Source of the DNA: Moringa oleifera
Taxonomy: Eukaryota; Streptophyta; Magnoliopsida; Brassicales; Moringaceae
Length of the DNA: 64,000 bases
Direction: 5' to 3'
Assembly: GCA_021397835.1 (NCBI GenBank)
Contig: JAJFZO010000028.1
Location: forward strand, 496,001 to 560,000
The notes under the pieces: generated by a model
Database searches by the model: none
Seen by the model: only the letters and a program-made list of their open reading frames with translations
What the model was told of the DNA's origin: nothing
Position numbers and translations under genes: made by a program
Shown here: in pieces, positions 11,641 to 21,287 of the stretch
Layout: the number at the start of each line of letters is the position of its first letter
How positions within the stretch are numbered: the stretch's first letter is position 1

Positions 11641-13930
11641 CTTTTCTTTTTTTTTTTTTCTAATTCTCTTGATTTATAATTAGAATAGGCTGAAGTTATG
11701 GTAGCTTAAGGATAACTTAAACGTGCAAGCTTTATTATCATGCTTATATTTCTTTCCCATTATGCATATGCTGTTGTTATTCAAAAATGTTTTTTCTTTT
11801 AGTTGCTCAACACAATGATTAGGCATTGCATATAGTATTTCTTATAGTTCTAGTTTGAATCCTCAACTTTGAAAATAGTCTAATTCTCACATAAACCATG
11901 ACTTACTCATATTTTCTTTTTATTGTAAAAATCATTTTGATTTTGTTGGATTTTCTTTTACTTTTTTTCTTATTTTCTTTTAGTTACTTTGGATTTTTCT
12001 TAATTTTTTTACATCTATTTTTTATTTTGTTAGATATTTTTAGTTCTTCTCACATTTTTTCTTTTAGTAATTTTATTTTTCTTGCTTATTTCTAATTTAT
12101 TTGTTTTTTAGTTTTCCATTTGTTTTTATTTAATTTTTTAATTTCTATTTTTTTTGTTTTTTAATTATTTTAATTTAATAAAATAATAAATATTAGACAT
12201 CAACAAATGATTGTAATTTTGTTAGTTTTTTTTTTTTAATTTTGAACTTTTTTGATTTTTTATTTCTTATTTATTTGATTTTTAAAGTTCATGTTATTTT
12301 TTACATACTTTTGTTTGTTTGTTTTAGATATTTTTTATTTTTTATGATTTGATTTATTTTATTTTAATTTCATTTTTCTTTAAAAATCAATGCAAACCAA
12401 AATTATTTGTTTAATTTTTTTTCTAGAATAGTTTATGATTTCTGATTTGTTTTAAATTATTTTACATTATTTTTCTCATTTTTTATTTTTAAAGTTTTTA
12501 TTATATTGTGTTTTTTACAATTATTTTCTTTGAATTTTATGAATTTTATTCCTTATTTTTTACGTTAATTGATGTTTCTTTTTAATGATTTTACTTGATA
12601 TATTTTCTTTTCTTTTAATTTAATATTTTAATTTATTTTATTTTCTACATTTTTTTTCAATAAAATCTATCTTCTTGCTTAGCAAAGAGTTTTGTTTTTT
12701 TGATATATTTTATTTTATGATTCTTAAATCACTTCAAATTATTTTTAAATTATTTCACATTACATTTTCACATTTCTCTTCTTTTAAAAATTTTCTAATT
12801 TTTGTGTTTCTTTTTTGCTTTTTCAGTTATTAATTTTGTTTTATTTATTTATTTTGATCTTATAATATTTAAGTATTTTTATTTTTATTTTATTTGATTT
12901 TTTATGGTTTTCTTTGTTGTATTTTCATTTTTTTCTTTTTCTTTTATATTTTATTTCATTTTTTAACCATCTTTTTTTCCAATAAAATCTATTTTCTTAC
13001 TTTGCAACCAATCTTTTTATTATTTTTTTATATGTACTGTCTTGATTTTGTTGGATTTTTTTTACTGTCTTTTCTTATTTTCTATTAGTTACTTTGAGTT
13101 TTTTTTCAAAAAAATTCTTACATTTATTTTTTTATTTTGTTAGGTATTTTTAGTTTCTTTTACTTATTTTCTTCTAGTAACTTCATGTTGTTTTGGATTT
13201 TTTTTTTGTTTATTTGGTTCTATAGTTTTTATATGCTTTTATTTTGTGTTATTTTATTTTGATATTTTTATAAATTTTAATTTTTAAACAATTTTTTGTC
13301 ATCTTTGACTATGTTAATCAAACAAAATAGCAGATTTTGAACCTCACCAACTTATTGCAATTTTGTTAGTTAATTTGGCTTTTAGCTTTTGTATACTTTT
13401 TTTTATTTATGTGAGCGTTGAATGTTATTTTAATTTTTTATACTTTTATTTATTTATTTTAGTTACTCTAATATTTTTTACTGTTTGATTTATTATATTT
13501 TATTACATTTTTTTAAAAGATCATGCAAATTAATTTTTTAAAATTTTGTTTCAATAGAATATTTTATCATTCTTGAATTTTTTTAAATTATTTATATTAA
13601 TTTTCTCATTTTTAATATTTTGTGTTTTTGAATTATTTTTATTCTATTTTATTTTTTTAGATTTTATTTTAATTTTTAAATTTTATTTTTTTATGATTTC
13701 TTGATATATTTATTTATTTTATTTTATCATATTTTTAGACAAAATTTATTTTCATGCTCCGGAAAGAGTGTTGTTTATTCACTATTGACTTTTTTTTAAC
13801 ATGTATTGTATTGATTTTGTAGGATTTTTTTTACTCTTTTTTTCTGTTTTCTTTAATTTTCTCTTGCAAATATACATATTTATTTTATTGTGTTTTTTTA
13901 GTTTCTTTCACTTATAATGGTCTAGTCAAA
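11640..13930. repeat. T-rich degenerate tandem array, block 1
   Basis: The plus strand is extremely T-rich and purine-poor. Landmark strings recur: AAAATCTATTTTCTTGCTTTG..AAGAG (about 12,658, 12,980, 13,739), TTGATTTTGTTGGATTTTT and ..ACCTCA.CAA.T..TTGCAATTT (about 12,193, 13,340). They recur in the same order, so this is a decayed long-period repeat rather than simple sequence. Hydrophobic open frames here (for example 11,898-12,095 and 12,894-13,088) are composition artefacts. Confidence 0.7.
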
Positions 13931-13971
13931 TTATTTTTGTTTGATTTTTTTAGTTTATGTAGACATCTATT

Positions 13972-14066
13972 TTGTAGTAATACTGCAATACTGCCAATTT
14001 TGCAATACTGCAATGCTGCAATATTGCCAACTCTGTCAATTTTGCAATATTGCAATGTTACCTATT
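13972..14066. repeat. Short tandem repeat of TGCAATAC/TGCAATAT type
   Basis: About a dozen imperfect 7-9 bp units around GCAATACT/GCAATATT run in a row, with CCAATTTTG and CCAACTCTG interruptions. It sits at the change from T-rich array to a more balanced LTR-like stretch. Confidence 0.75.
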
Positions 14067-14497
14067 GCTGCATTAAATGGAGACTTGGCCAAGAGCACAG
14101 AGGAGATTTTTGGAAAGGGAGTGTTAAGGAAAGAATGTTAAGAAATTTTGAGAGTTTGAAGAATATTTGGAGAAAGTTATAAAAGGGGAAGATAGTAATA
14201 TAAAAAGAGTGTGAGAAATATGCAGGAGAAATTTTCAAATATTACTTTCCCTTAAAGGTAACCTTTTTTTGTGATTTTATCATTATTTTTTTCTCTTTAT
14301 TTTTATTTTTTTATGAATATTTCTTTTCATTATTTACTTAATTGTTACTATATATGTATGTACATTTATTTATTCCTCTTGCACACATGTATCCTTTTAC
14401 TTATCTTCATATTATTCTCAGATGCATTTTTATTTACCTTGTATATTAATGTATTTATATTCCTCTATTTACAAATACACAATTTTTTTTTTTATAT

Positions 14498-14681
14498 TTT
14501 CATGTTGAATACATGAAAAATTAAGTAAAAAAATGGATAGCGTGTAAAAGTAATGAGCAAAAAAAAAAAGTAATTTGATAGAAAATGGATGGGATATTAT
14601 ATATAAACTAAAAAATGAGAAAATGAAGAAAGAGTGGTTGGAAGGGGGGGTAGTATATACTTTCATGTTGAATACATGAAA
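14498..14681. repeat. Palindromic motif present twice, 163 bp apart
   Basis: The dyad TTCATGTTGAATACATGAA occurs at about 14,499-14,517 and again at 14,662-14,680, flanked by T on the left and A on the right. Each copy can form a 6-7 bp stem. The spacer is AT-rich and unrelated. Confidence 0.8.
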
Positions 14682-14984
14682 TTTGCTTGAAAGAACCAAA
14701 AAAATAAAAATAAAAAAATATAAGAGAAAGATAAGTAACTTTAAGATATTAAAGTTGTTTTAAAATAATAAATAATATAAAATTATTAGGTTAATTAAGT
14801 TTTGTTTTTATTTTTTTACTCAATTTTAACTATATTTTCAAAAAAATAAAACACTTTGATGTTACTTTATTTTTAAAAAATTTTACAAAAAATAATTCAA
14901 AATTTTGAGAGTATAAAATCATTCAAGAGAGTTTTTTTTTTTTAAATATTATTTTAAAAATAATAATATATGTTTTAAGCTTTT

Positions 14985-15415
14985 GAGAAGTATCAAAAAA
15001 TCTCAAAAGAGAGATTTTTCATAATTTTTATGTAAAAATTATTTTTTAAAAAAGTAAAAATAAATAAAAATATATATTTTTAGTTTTTGAGAGATATAAA
15101 AAAAATCTCAAGAGAGAGATTTTTATATTTTAATATAAAAAATTACTTAATATTTTGAAAGATATGAAAATTTCTCAAAAGAGGGATCTTTTATATTTCT
15201 TCATAAAAATTATTTTAAAATATAAGTATTTCAAATTTTGAAGAGTATAAAAAATCTCAAGAGAGTATTTTTAAAATTTTTAATATTAATTTTTAATTTT
15301 TTAAAAAAATATATAAAAAAATCTCAAGAGAGATTTTCATACTCTCTAACATAAAATTTCTTTAATATTTTTTTGAGAAATGTGAAAAGATTTCAAAAGA
15401 GGATTTTTATATTTA
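14985..15415. repeat. Degenerate tandem repeat carrying an AATCTC..GAGATT hairpin
   Basis: Variants of AATCTCAAGAGAGATTTTT recur at about 15,000, 15,106, 15,173, 15,254, 15,321 and 15,390, mostly 67-81 bp apart with one gap of 106. Each has a small dyad (AAATCTC...GAGATTT) followed by an AT-rich linker. Weaker relatives extend to about 15,780. No coding potential. Confidence 0.7.
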
Positions 15416-16229
15416 AAAATATAATTATAAAAAATCTAGAAGAAAATCTTTGTATTCTTTAAAATATTTTGTGTATATGGTCTTTAATTTATTTTTATTT
15501 TCAATTAATGAAATTATAAAAATTAAATTTAAAGTCTAGATTTAAATATCAAATATTAGTTATTTGCTTATATTAAGGTCACGAGACTTCAAAATTATTT
15601 ATAAGTTCTATATAATGTGACAATGCATGTACCTCAAAATGTCATTGAATTCACATAAATTTTAACAAAAATATTTTGAGCATTAGGGCTTTGAACGAGA
15701 GTGAGATCTCCATATTCTCTATCATAAAAAATGTTTTAAGATTAAAGATTAATCAAGAGCGAAACATCTATATCTTCTCTTATAAAATAATTTTAAAAAT
15801 TAAAAATAAAACAAAAGTTAAGTCTTTATATTTCTCAAAATATTAAAATTTCATTATTTTCATATCATATACATTTCCTTTCAAAAATATTTTCGAAAAT
15901 CAATTTTAAAAACCAAATAAATTTTAAAGTCAAAAAATAATTATGATAAATTGGTATCATTTTTTGGGCACCGTGGGGGTGCTAATCTTTTCTCACGTGT
16001 AATCGACTCCCGAACTCATATTTTTAATTTTGAAAGACCAATATTATCTTATTTATTTTTTAAAAAATAAATAAATTTAATTGTCCAATCACATTATAAA
16101 AAGAATTGAAGGCGACTCCCTTTATTTTTATTTTTTAAAATTTTTTTCAAAAAGATCATCGAAAATAAATATATATTTTTTAAATCGCTTCAAGAATTCG
16201 ACTTAGATCGAAAATAAGTTATAGTAGTT

Positions 16230-18620
16230 TATTTGATTTTACAAGATTTTTTATTTACTTCTATTTTATGTATTTATTTTTAAAATATTTAAAATATTTT
16301 TTATTTTTTAAATTTTTTATCATCTTTGATTACTTTAATTCAGTAAATTAACAAATATTAGACCTTATCAAGTGGTTACAAATTTGTTAGTATATTTGAT
16401 TTTTAGTATTTGTCACTTTTTGTTTATTTTAATTTTTAATTTTTAATTTATATTTTATTTTTTACATACTTTTATTTATTTATTTTGAATATTTTTATGT
16501 TTTTTGTATTTTTAAAATTTTTACTTTTTAATTTATATTTTACTACAATTTTTTAAAAAGATTAATGTAAATCTACATTATAATTTTAAATTTTTTCTAT
16601 AGAATATTTTATAATTCTTGAAATGTTTTAAATTATTTTACATTATTTTCTCATCTTTTATTGTTTTAAGTTTTCTAATCTTTTGTGTTTTTCTTCTTTT
16701 TTTTCAATTATTTTCTTTATTTTCTTTGAATGTTTTGGATTTGGTTACATTTTATTTTTTAACTTTTAATTTAATTTAGTTTAGTATTTTTTAGAATTAT
16801 TTTTACACATATTTTTGATATTTTATTTTATTATTTTTTCAACAAAATCTATTTTATTACTTTACTAAGAGTTTTGTTTCTTTATTGCCTTTTCCTATAT
16901 TTATTCCTTTGATTTTGTTAGATTTTTTATTTTTTTATTTTCTTTAAATTACTTTGACTTTTGAAAAATTCTTACATTTATTTTTTTTTTTGTGTATTTT
17001 TAGTTTTCTTTACTTATCCTTTTTTTTACTAACTTTATTTTTTTATAGAATTTTTAGTTTATTTGGTTTTTCTAAAATTTTTATTTATTTTTGTTTTTTA
17101 TGATTTTTATAGTTCTAACTTTTTTATTTTTTTTTCATTTTTATTGATTTTAATTGAGCGAAATAACAAACATTAAACCTCCTCAAGCGAAATAACATAT
17201 TTTATTTGTTTAGATCGATATTTTTTATTTTTTTACTATTTGATTTATTTTATTTTATTATATTTTTCTTAAAAAAATTAATGCAAATCAAAATTATTTT
17301 TAAATTTTTATAAAATATTTTATGATTGTTCAATTGTTTTAAATTGTTTTACATTATTTTATTTTTATTTTTTATGTTTCCAGTTTTTTATTTTTTGGGT
17401 TTTTTAATCATTTTCTTTATTTTCTTTCTATTTTTTGGATTTTATAATATTTTTTATATTTTTATTTTATTTGGCTTTTTAATGATTTTGGAGATATTTT
17501 CTATATTTTATTTTATTTTTTACTATCCTCTTTTTCAACAAAATCTATTTTCTTGCTTTGCAAAGAGTTTAGTTTCTTTATCATTTTCTGTTTTATATGT
17601 ATTATCTTGATTTTATTGGATTTTTTGAACTTTTTTTTTCTTTTTTTATAGTCATTTTGGATTTTTCTTAAAATAATTCTCATGTTCAAATTTTTTGTTT
17701 TGTTGAGTACACTTATTTTTTATAGTAACTTTATTTTTCTTAGAATTTTTATTTTATTTGATTTTTTAATTTTTTATTTTTCAAGCTTTTTTATTTTTTT
17801 TGTATTTTTTAAGTTTTTTGAATTTTTATTATCATTGACTACTTTAATACGGAATGACAAATATTAAACATAACCAAGTGGTTGCAATTTTATTAGTTTA
17901 TTTAGTTTATTTGTTATGTTTTACTTTTATTTATCTATTTTTGAATTTTATTTTATTTTTATATACTTTTATTTATTTATTTTACATAAATTTACATTTT
18001 TTTGTATTTATATTTTTTTATTGTTTGATTTGATGTGTTTTTGTTTTACATTTTTCTTTAAAAGATCAATGTAAATAAAAAAAAAAACTTCCCATTTCTT
18101 ATATGAAATATTTTATGATTCTTGAATTGTTCTAAATTATAAAATATTTTACTTTATGTTTTTAGTTTTCCAATCTTTTGTATATGTTTTTTTCCCATTT
18201 TTTATTTTATTTTTATTTTATTAGATTTTATTTTTTCTTTTTTATTTTAATTATTTTTTATTTTTAGTGATTTTACTTGATATATTTTTTTTAAATTTAA
18301 TATTTTATTTCATTTTTAGTATTTTTTCAACAAAATCTATTTTATTTTATTTTTGAATTTTATTTTATTTTATTTTTGAATTTTATTTTATTTTTGTATT
18401 TTAATTTTATTTTTCTTTGAAATTATTCCATTTATTAGGTTTATAAAAAATTTTACATTTTTGACTTATTGCATTTTTATATTTTATTTGAAAAATCAAC
18501 ATAAATCAAAATTATTTTTAAATATAATTTTCAAGTTTTAGATTTTTTATATTTTCAATTAAATTGAATGTTTTAAAATTTTTATATTTTAAATCAAAAT
18601 TTATTTTAATTTTAAAAATA
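16230..18620. repeat. T-rich degenerate tandem array, block 2
   Basis: This is the same family as 11,640-13,930. The landmark CAACAAAATCTATTTT occurs at 16,840, 17,536 and 18,328 (spacings 696 and 792). The landmark ..ATTAGACC/ATTAAACA..CAAGTGG occurs near 16,356, 17,172 (diverged) and 17,863. The period is therefore roughly 0.7-0.8 kb. It ends in TTTTATTTTATTTTTGAA simple repeats at about 18,340-18,410. Confidence 0.75.
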
Positions 18621-18716
18621 ATAAATAAATCATTATTTTTATTCCAATGAGAACCATACATACGTTTTGCATGCCTTCAATATTTGACCGTTAGGAGCTA
18701 TTTAACCAAGACTCAC

Positions 18717-18815
18717 GCCTTCCGCATTTCTTCCTCCTCTGTTGTAAGCCTTCCGCACCTTCTTCCTCCTCTATTGCTTTCTCTCTTCACCTTTTTCTCT
18801 CTCTCTCTCTCTCAA
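18717..18815 (+). repeat. 31-bp direct repeat and CT microsatellite in a leader-like region
   Basis: Two adjacent 31-nt copies (18,717-18,747 and 18,748-18,778) begin GCCTTCCGCA and contain TTCTTCCTCCTCT. They are followed by a (CT)n run at about 18,798-18,813. CT-rich leaders like this are common in plant 5' UTRs, so this may be the captured promoter/leader of one of the downstream fragments. Which one is unknown. Confidence 0.6.
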
Positions 18816-18819
18816 ATCC

Positions 18820-19150
18820 TCATCACAGGCTTAAAGAGGTAATGATTTTAGGACTAGAGGGAACAACGTTCAAATCGACCAAAAATAGGCGAACAACTAA
18901 CTTCTCAAGTGTCCGTCAAGGGATTTTGAGGTAAGGGATGAACTGTAATTCTGGCTGTTTAGGTTAAAGGGCAGGGCCTCGTTGAGATTATCGGCTTTTT
19001 TCCCAACGCCACGGCCGGTTGTTGAAGAGAATTTCCCACCTGTGGATCGAGTACAAGGCAAGGCCAGCATAGGCTGAGTCTGATTCGCCATCCCGGGATT
19101 GAGTTGTGAATTCTAGTGATAAGGCTTGTGAGGTTCTATCTAAGATATTT
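18820..19150. other. GC-normal stretch, gene origin not recognised
   Basis: This stretch is markedly less AT-rich than its surroundings. A 64-codon minus-strand open frame (18,897-19,091) starts MANQTQPMLALPCTRSTGGK; I do not recognise it. It lies downstream (minus strand) of the CCCH pseudogene and could belong to a different captured piece. Confidence 0.3.
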
Positions 19151-19159
19151 GGAAGAAAG

Positions 19160-19732
19160 ATTCAGATGGAATGGTTGGCTTCAAAACCTTCACGTTTCAA
19201 GAAGAAACAAGAAAACAAGGGAAGATCTCAAGCGACTGGACTGTGCGAAAGCCGAGTTCGGTATTGTGCTGGGTGCAGTCAGCACTCAAACCCTCCGTCA
19301 GCATACTCACACATATCCCCACGCCGATATGATCCTTTGCGAGAATCAGGGCATGGTACACAGCTATAATTGAATTTCCGTGGGTCTCTGCTGCGAGCAG
19401 TCTATCCTGTGTGGACAAAAGGACATTCAGTCCAGTCATGAGAGTATGGGCGTGAACAAGAGCGACCTTTGAAAGAGAAAATATGAAACTCATCACATGT
19501 GCGATCCACATCAACCTCAGACTGTGCAAATATGCACTTGATCACATCAATACTACCATTGCTGGCAGGAATCATCAAAGGTGTTCTGCGGATGGGAACT
19601 ACACAGTTTGAGCCCTTTCTACAGCCTTTACCAGAGTCCAACCTCTTCAACTTAAGGACCATCCTGCTTTACTGATTGTTTAAAACCGTCAACATCATTG
19701 TCAGATGCAAGTTCAAGTAAGCTGGAAAAAGA
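19160..19732 (-). pseudogene. Ankyrin / tandem CCCH zinc-finger protein pseudogene (plant RR-TZF type)
   Basis: Read on the minus strand, the first part (19,732 down to about 19,510) matches the ankyrin N-terminus of plant ankyrin/CCCH proteins: [20 protein letters not shown], then [17 protein letters not shown] and SEVDVDRTC. It passes in frame into [20 protein letters not shown] and WTECPFVH, so most of the ankyrin region and linker are deleted. The first finger (C-x5-H-x4-C-x3-H) is intact. The second reads CPDSRKGSYRRGDMCEYADG, where the family has Cys for the Tyr and His for the final Asp, so two zinc ligands are lost. Stops replace Glu after HTG and Trp after FEC, and a frameshift lies upstream of RTPLM. 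Members of this family are RNA-binding stress regulators; this copy is dead. Confidence 0.8.
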
Positions 19733-19984
19733 ATTTTCAATGCATAACTGATTTTTAATCTAGGAAAGTTATACATAGGGAAATGATTTGTTTCCATTAA
19801 TTTTCAATCCATTTATAGGTTATACATATGAAAAATTGTCAAAGATATCACTGGATCATAAGTTTCTCGCTTGCAACATATATGATAATGACATCTTTAA
19901 ATTGTCTGTCAGGAATTTGAATTCCAGTGCGTTATGTAGTAAGCCTAAAGCAGATCGTGTTTCAAACAGTGCACAGGCCAAGGA

Positions 19985-20755
19985 TTGTTCATAATTAGTG
20001 GCTAACAATTCTTCTTCTTTTTCTTTATCAATGTTAAGCAGAGGATGATACTCCCAATTATGGTCACCTTGCAAAACTGGTGTTGTTGCTGACATTTGAG
20101 AATTTTTTACATATGGATGTCTTCTCTCTAAACATGATATTATCTTGATGTTTTATTTATTTTTTAGTTTAGACTTGTTTATCTAGTAGATTAAAGCTTC
20201 AATTGTTGTTGAGGATGGTAATATGTTGCTAACACCAGTCTCCCCAGCTTTTGTCCTTAAGTTTGTTCAAGGAAGCTTGTTTGCATCCTAATGGTTGGAG
20301 GCATTTAGTCAAGGGCTTCAAATATTTATGTATCTTTTGTGCAGGTCACTGGGAAAAGCTTGTCATGTTGGATGCACTCGTGTCCGTGTGTGGAGGTGTT
20401 CTTGTTGCAGAAGCTGCTACACTTATTCTCATGGTATGAATTCACCCCTTACCACTTCAATGAAAAAAAACCGTTTGTTCAATCTTTTTAAGGTCCTTTG
20501 GGAATGAGAAAGTTATCTACTTGCTTCACTGTCTGGGATTTGTTCCTGATAGTGTGGATACTTATTTTCTTTCATGTATTTTATAAATGAATAGTAGTAA
20601 TCTATCCAACAGAATGATAATAGTTTTGTTGCATTCGATGTACATTCTTTGCCTTCTCTTTTTTTTAGCATCACTTTTTAGCTATTCTACTTCAATCATT
20701 CAAAAACGATGTGAGTTACTCTATATTGAGCATACTCTGGTACCTGAGGAAGTTT
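19985..20755 (+). repeat. Duplicated HIBADH intron/exon block, copy 1 (partner about 30,225-31,150)
   Basis: From TTGTTCATAATTAGTGGCT onward this matches 30,225-31,150 colinearly. The match includes a shared exon and the AATAGTTTTGTTGCATTCGATG stretch (20,627 and 31,017). It continues into unit A and the corresponding fourth fragment. The partner has extra sequence at about 30,850-30,970. The sequence just upstream (19,735-19,984) is not recognised. Confidence 0.75.
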
Positions 20756-21287
20756 AAGTTATTAGTGCGTTAGCCCCCTGTTTTTGTTATGCACACTTCA
20801 GAACTTGAGATGGCTTATCATTCAAGTTCAGGTAGGTGGACCTCCGGATCTGTATGTGGCTGCCAAATGGGAAAGAACACAATTTATTGTGGCAGAGCAG
20901 GAAATGGTTCAGTAAGTGCTTTTACAGGCTCAATGCTGCTACTCTTTAGGCCTTTTTTATTTCCCCTTCCTCCTTCTCCTTGTTATAGATGGAGTTTGTG
21001 ACTGATAAGTAAACAATGGTAATCTCATAGACTTGCTTTTGCTGCATGTGCCCACTGTGCATAGAAATAATACTTTGTTATCGTATATCAGAAACTTGTC
21101 CTTATCCAAAATCTGTTTTGATGATTGTAACATCTAAGGCATGGTTTTTCATTTAGGCAGCAAAGATCTGCAACAATTTGGCAATGGCTATGAGTATGCT
21201 GGTGTTTCAGAAGTGCTTGCTCTTGTCAGTCATTGGGAATCTCTGTCAGTGTTCTTACATAAGTATTTAACACTTCAATTGGAGTAA
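20345..21287 (+). pseudogene. 3-hydroxyisobutyrate dehydrogenase exons, fragment 1 (into unit A)
   Basis: Three exon-like pieces with splice sites are seen. 20,345-20,433 encodes WEKLVMLDALVSVCGGVLVA and EAATLILM, matching the WEKPVMLDAPVSGGVLAAEA region of plant mitochondrial HIBADH with two extra residues. 20,832-20,911 encodes VGGPPDLYVAAK but has lost 16 nt against unit B (frameshift) before GKNTIYCGRAGNGS. 21,157-21,287 encodes AAKICNNLAMAMSML, shifts frame near LALG, and lacks the SSARC part. The enzyme oxidises 3-hydroxyisobutyrate with NAD in valine breakdown. The N-terminal NAD-binding fold and the C-terminus are missing, so this is a decayed internal fragment. Confidence 0.85.

Larger units (their letters stand above)
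13970..16200. mobile_element. LTR-like stretch of a retrotransposon (tentative)
   Basis: This stretch interrupts the T-rich array and has different composition. A TATA-like TATAAAAGGGGAAG lies at about 14,178-14,191, with repeated hairpin motifs downstream. At about 15,960-16,140 is a less AT-rich segment containing GGGCACCGTGGGGGTGCTAA, CGACTCCCGAAC and, further on, GGCGACTCC. I recall similar strings as widespread in long eudicot Ty3-type LTRs, but I cannot verify this. No coding region, PBS, PPT or second LTR was identified. Confidence 0.35.

Noticed and set aside
11898..17867. Plus-strand hydrophobic frames (for example 11,898-12,095; 12,894-13,088; 17,326-17,610)
   Set aside because: Products of the T-rich repeat family. 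Phe/Leu/Ile runs are expected from composition and the frames are not conserved between repeat copies.
19197..19529. 110-codon minus-strand frame starting [12 protein letters not shown]
   Set aside because: It is a shadow frame over the CCCH zinc-finger pseudogene; the other minus-strand frame gives the recognisable zinc-finger protein.
20251..20439. A 62-codon gene starting MSLSLFKEACL
   Set aside because: Only the part from 20,345 matches HIBADH and an acceptor AG precedes it. The upstream codons are intron sequence.
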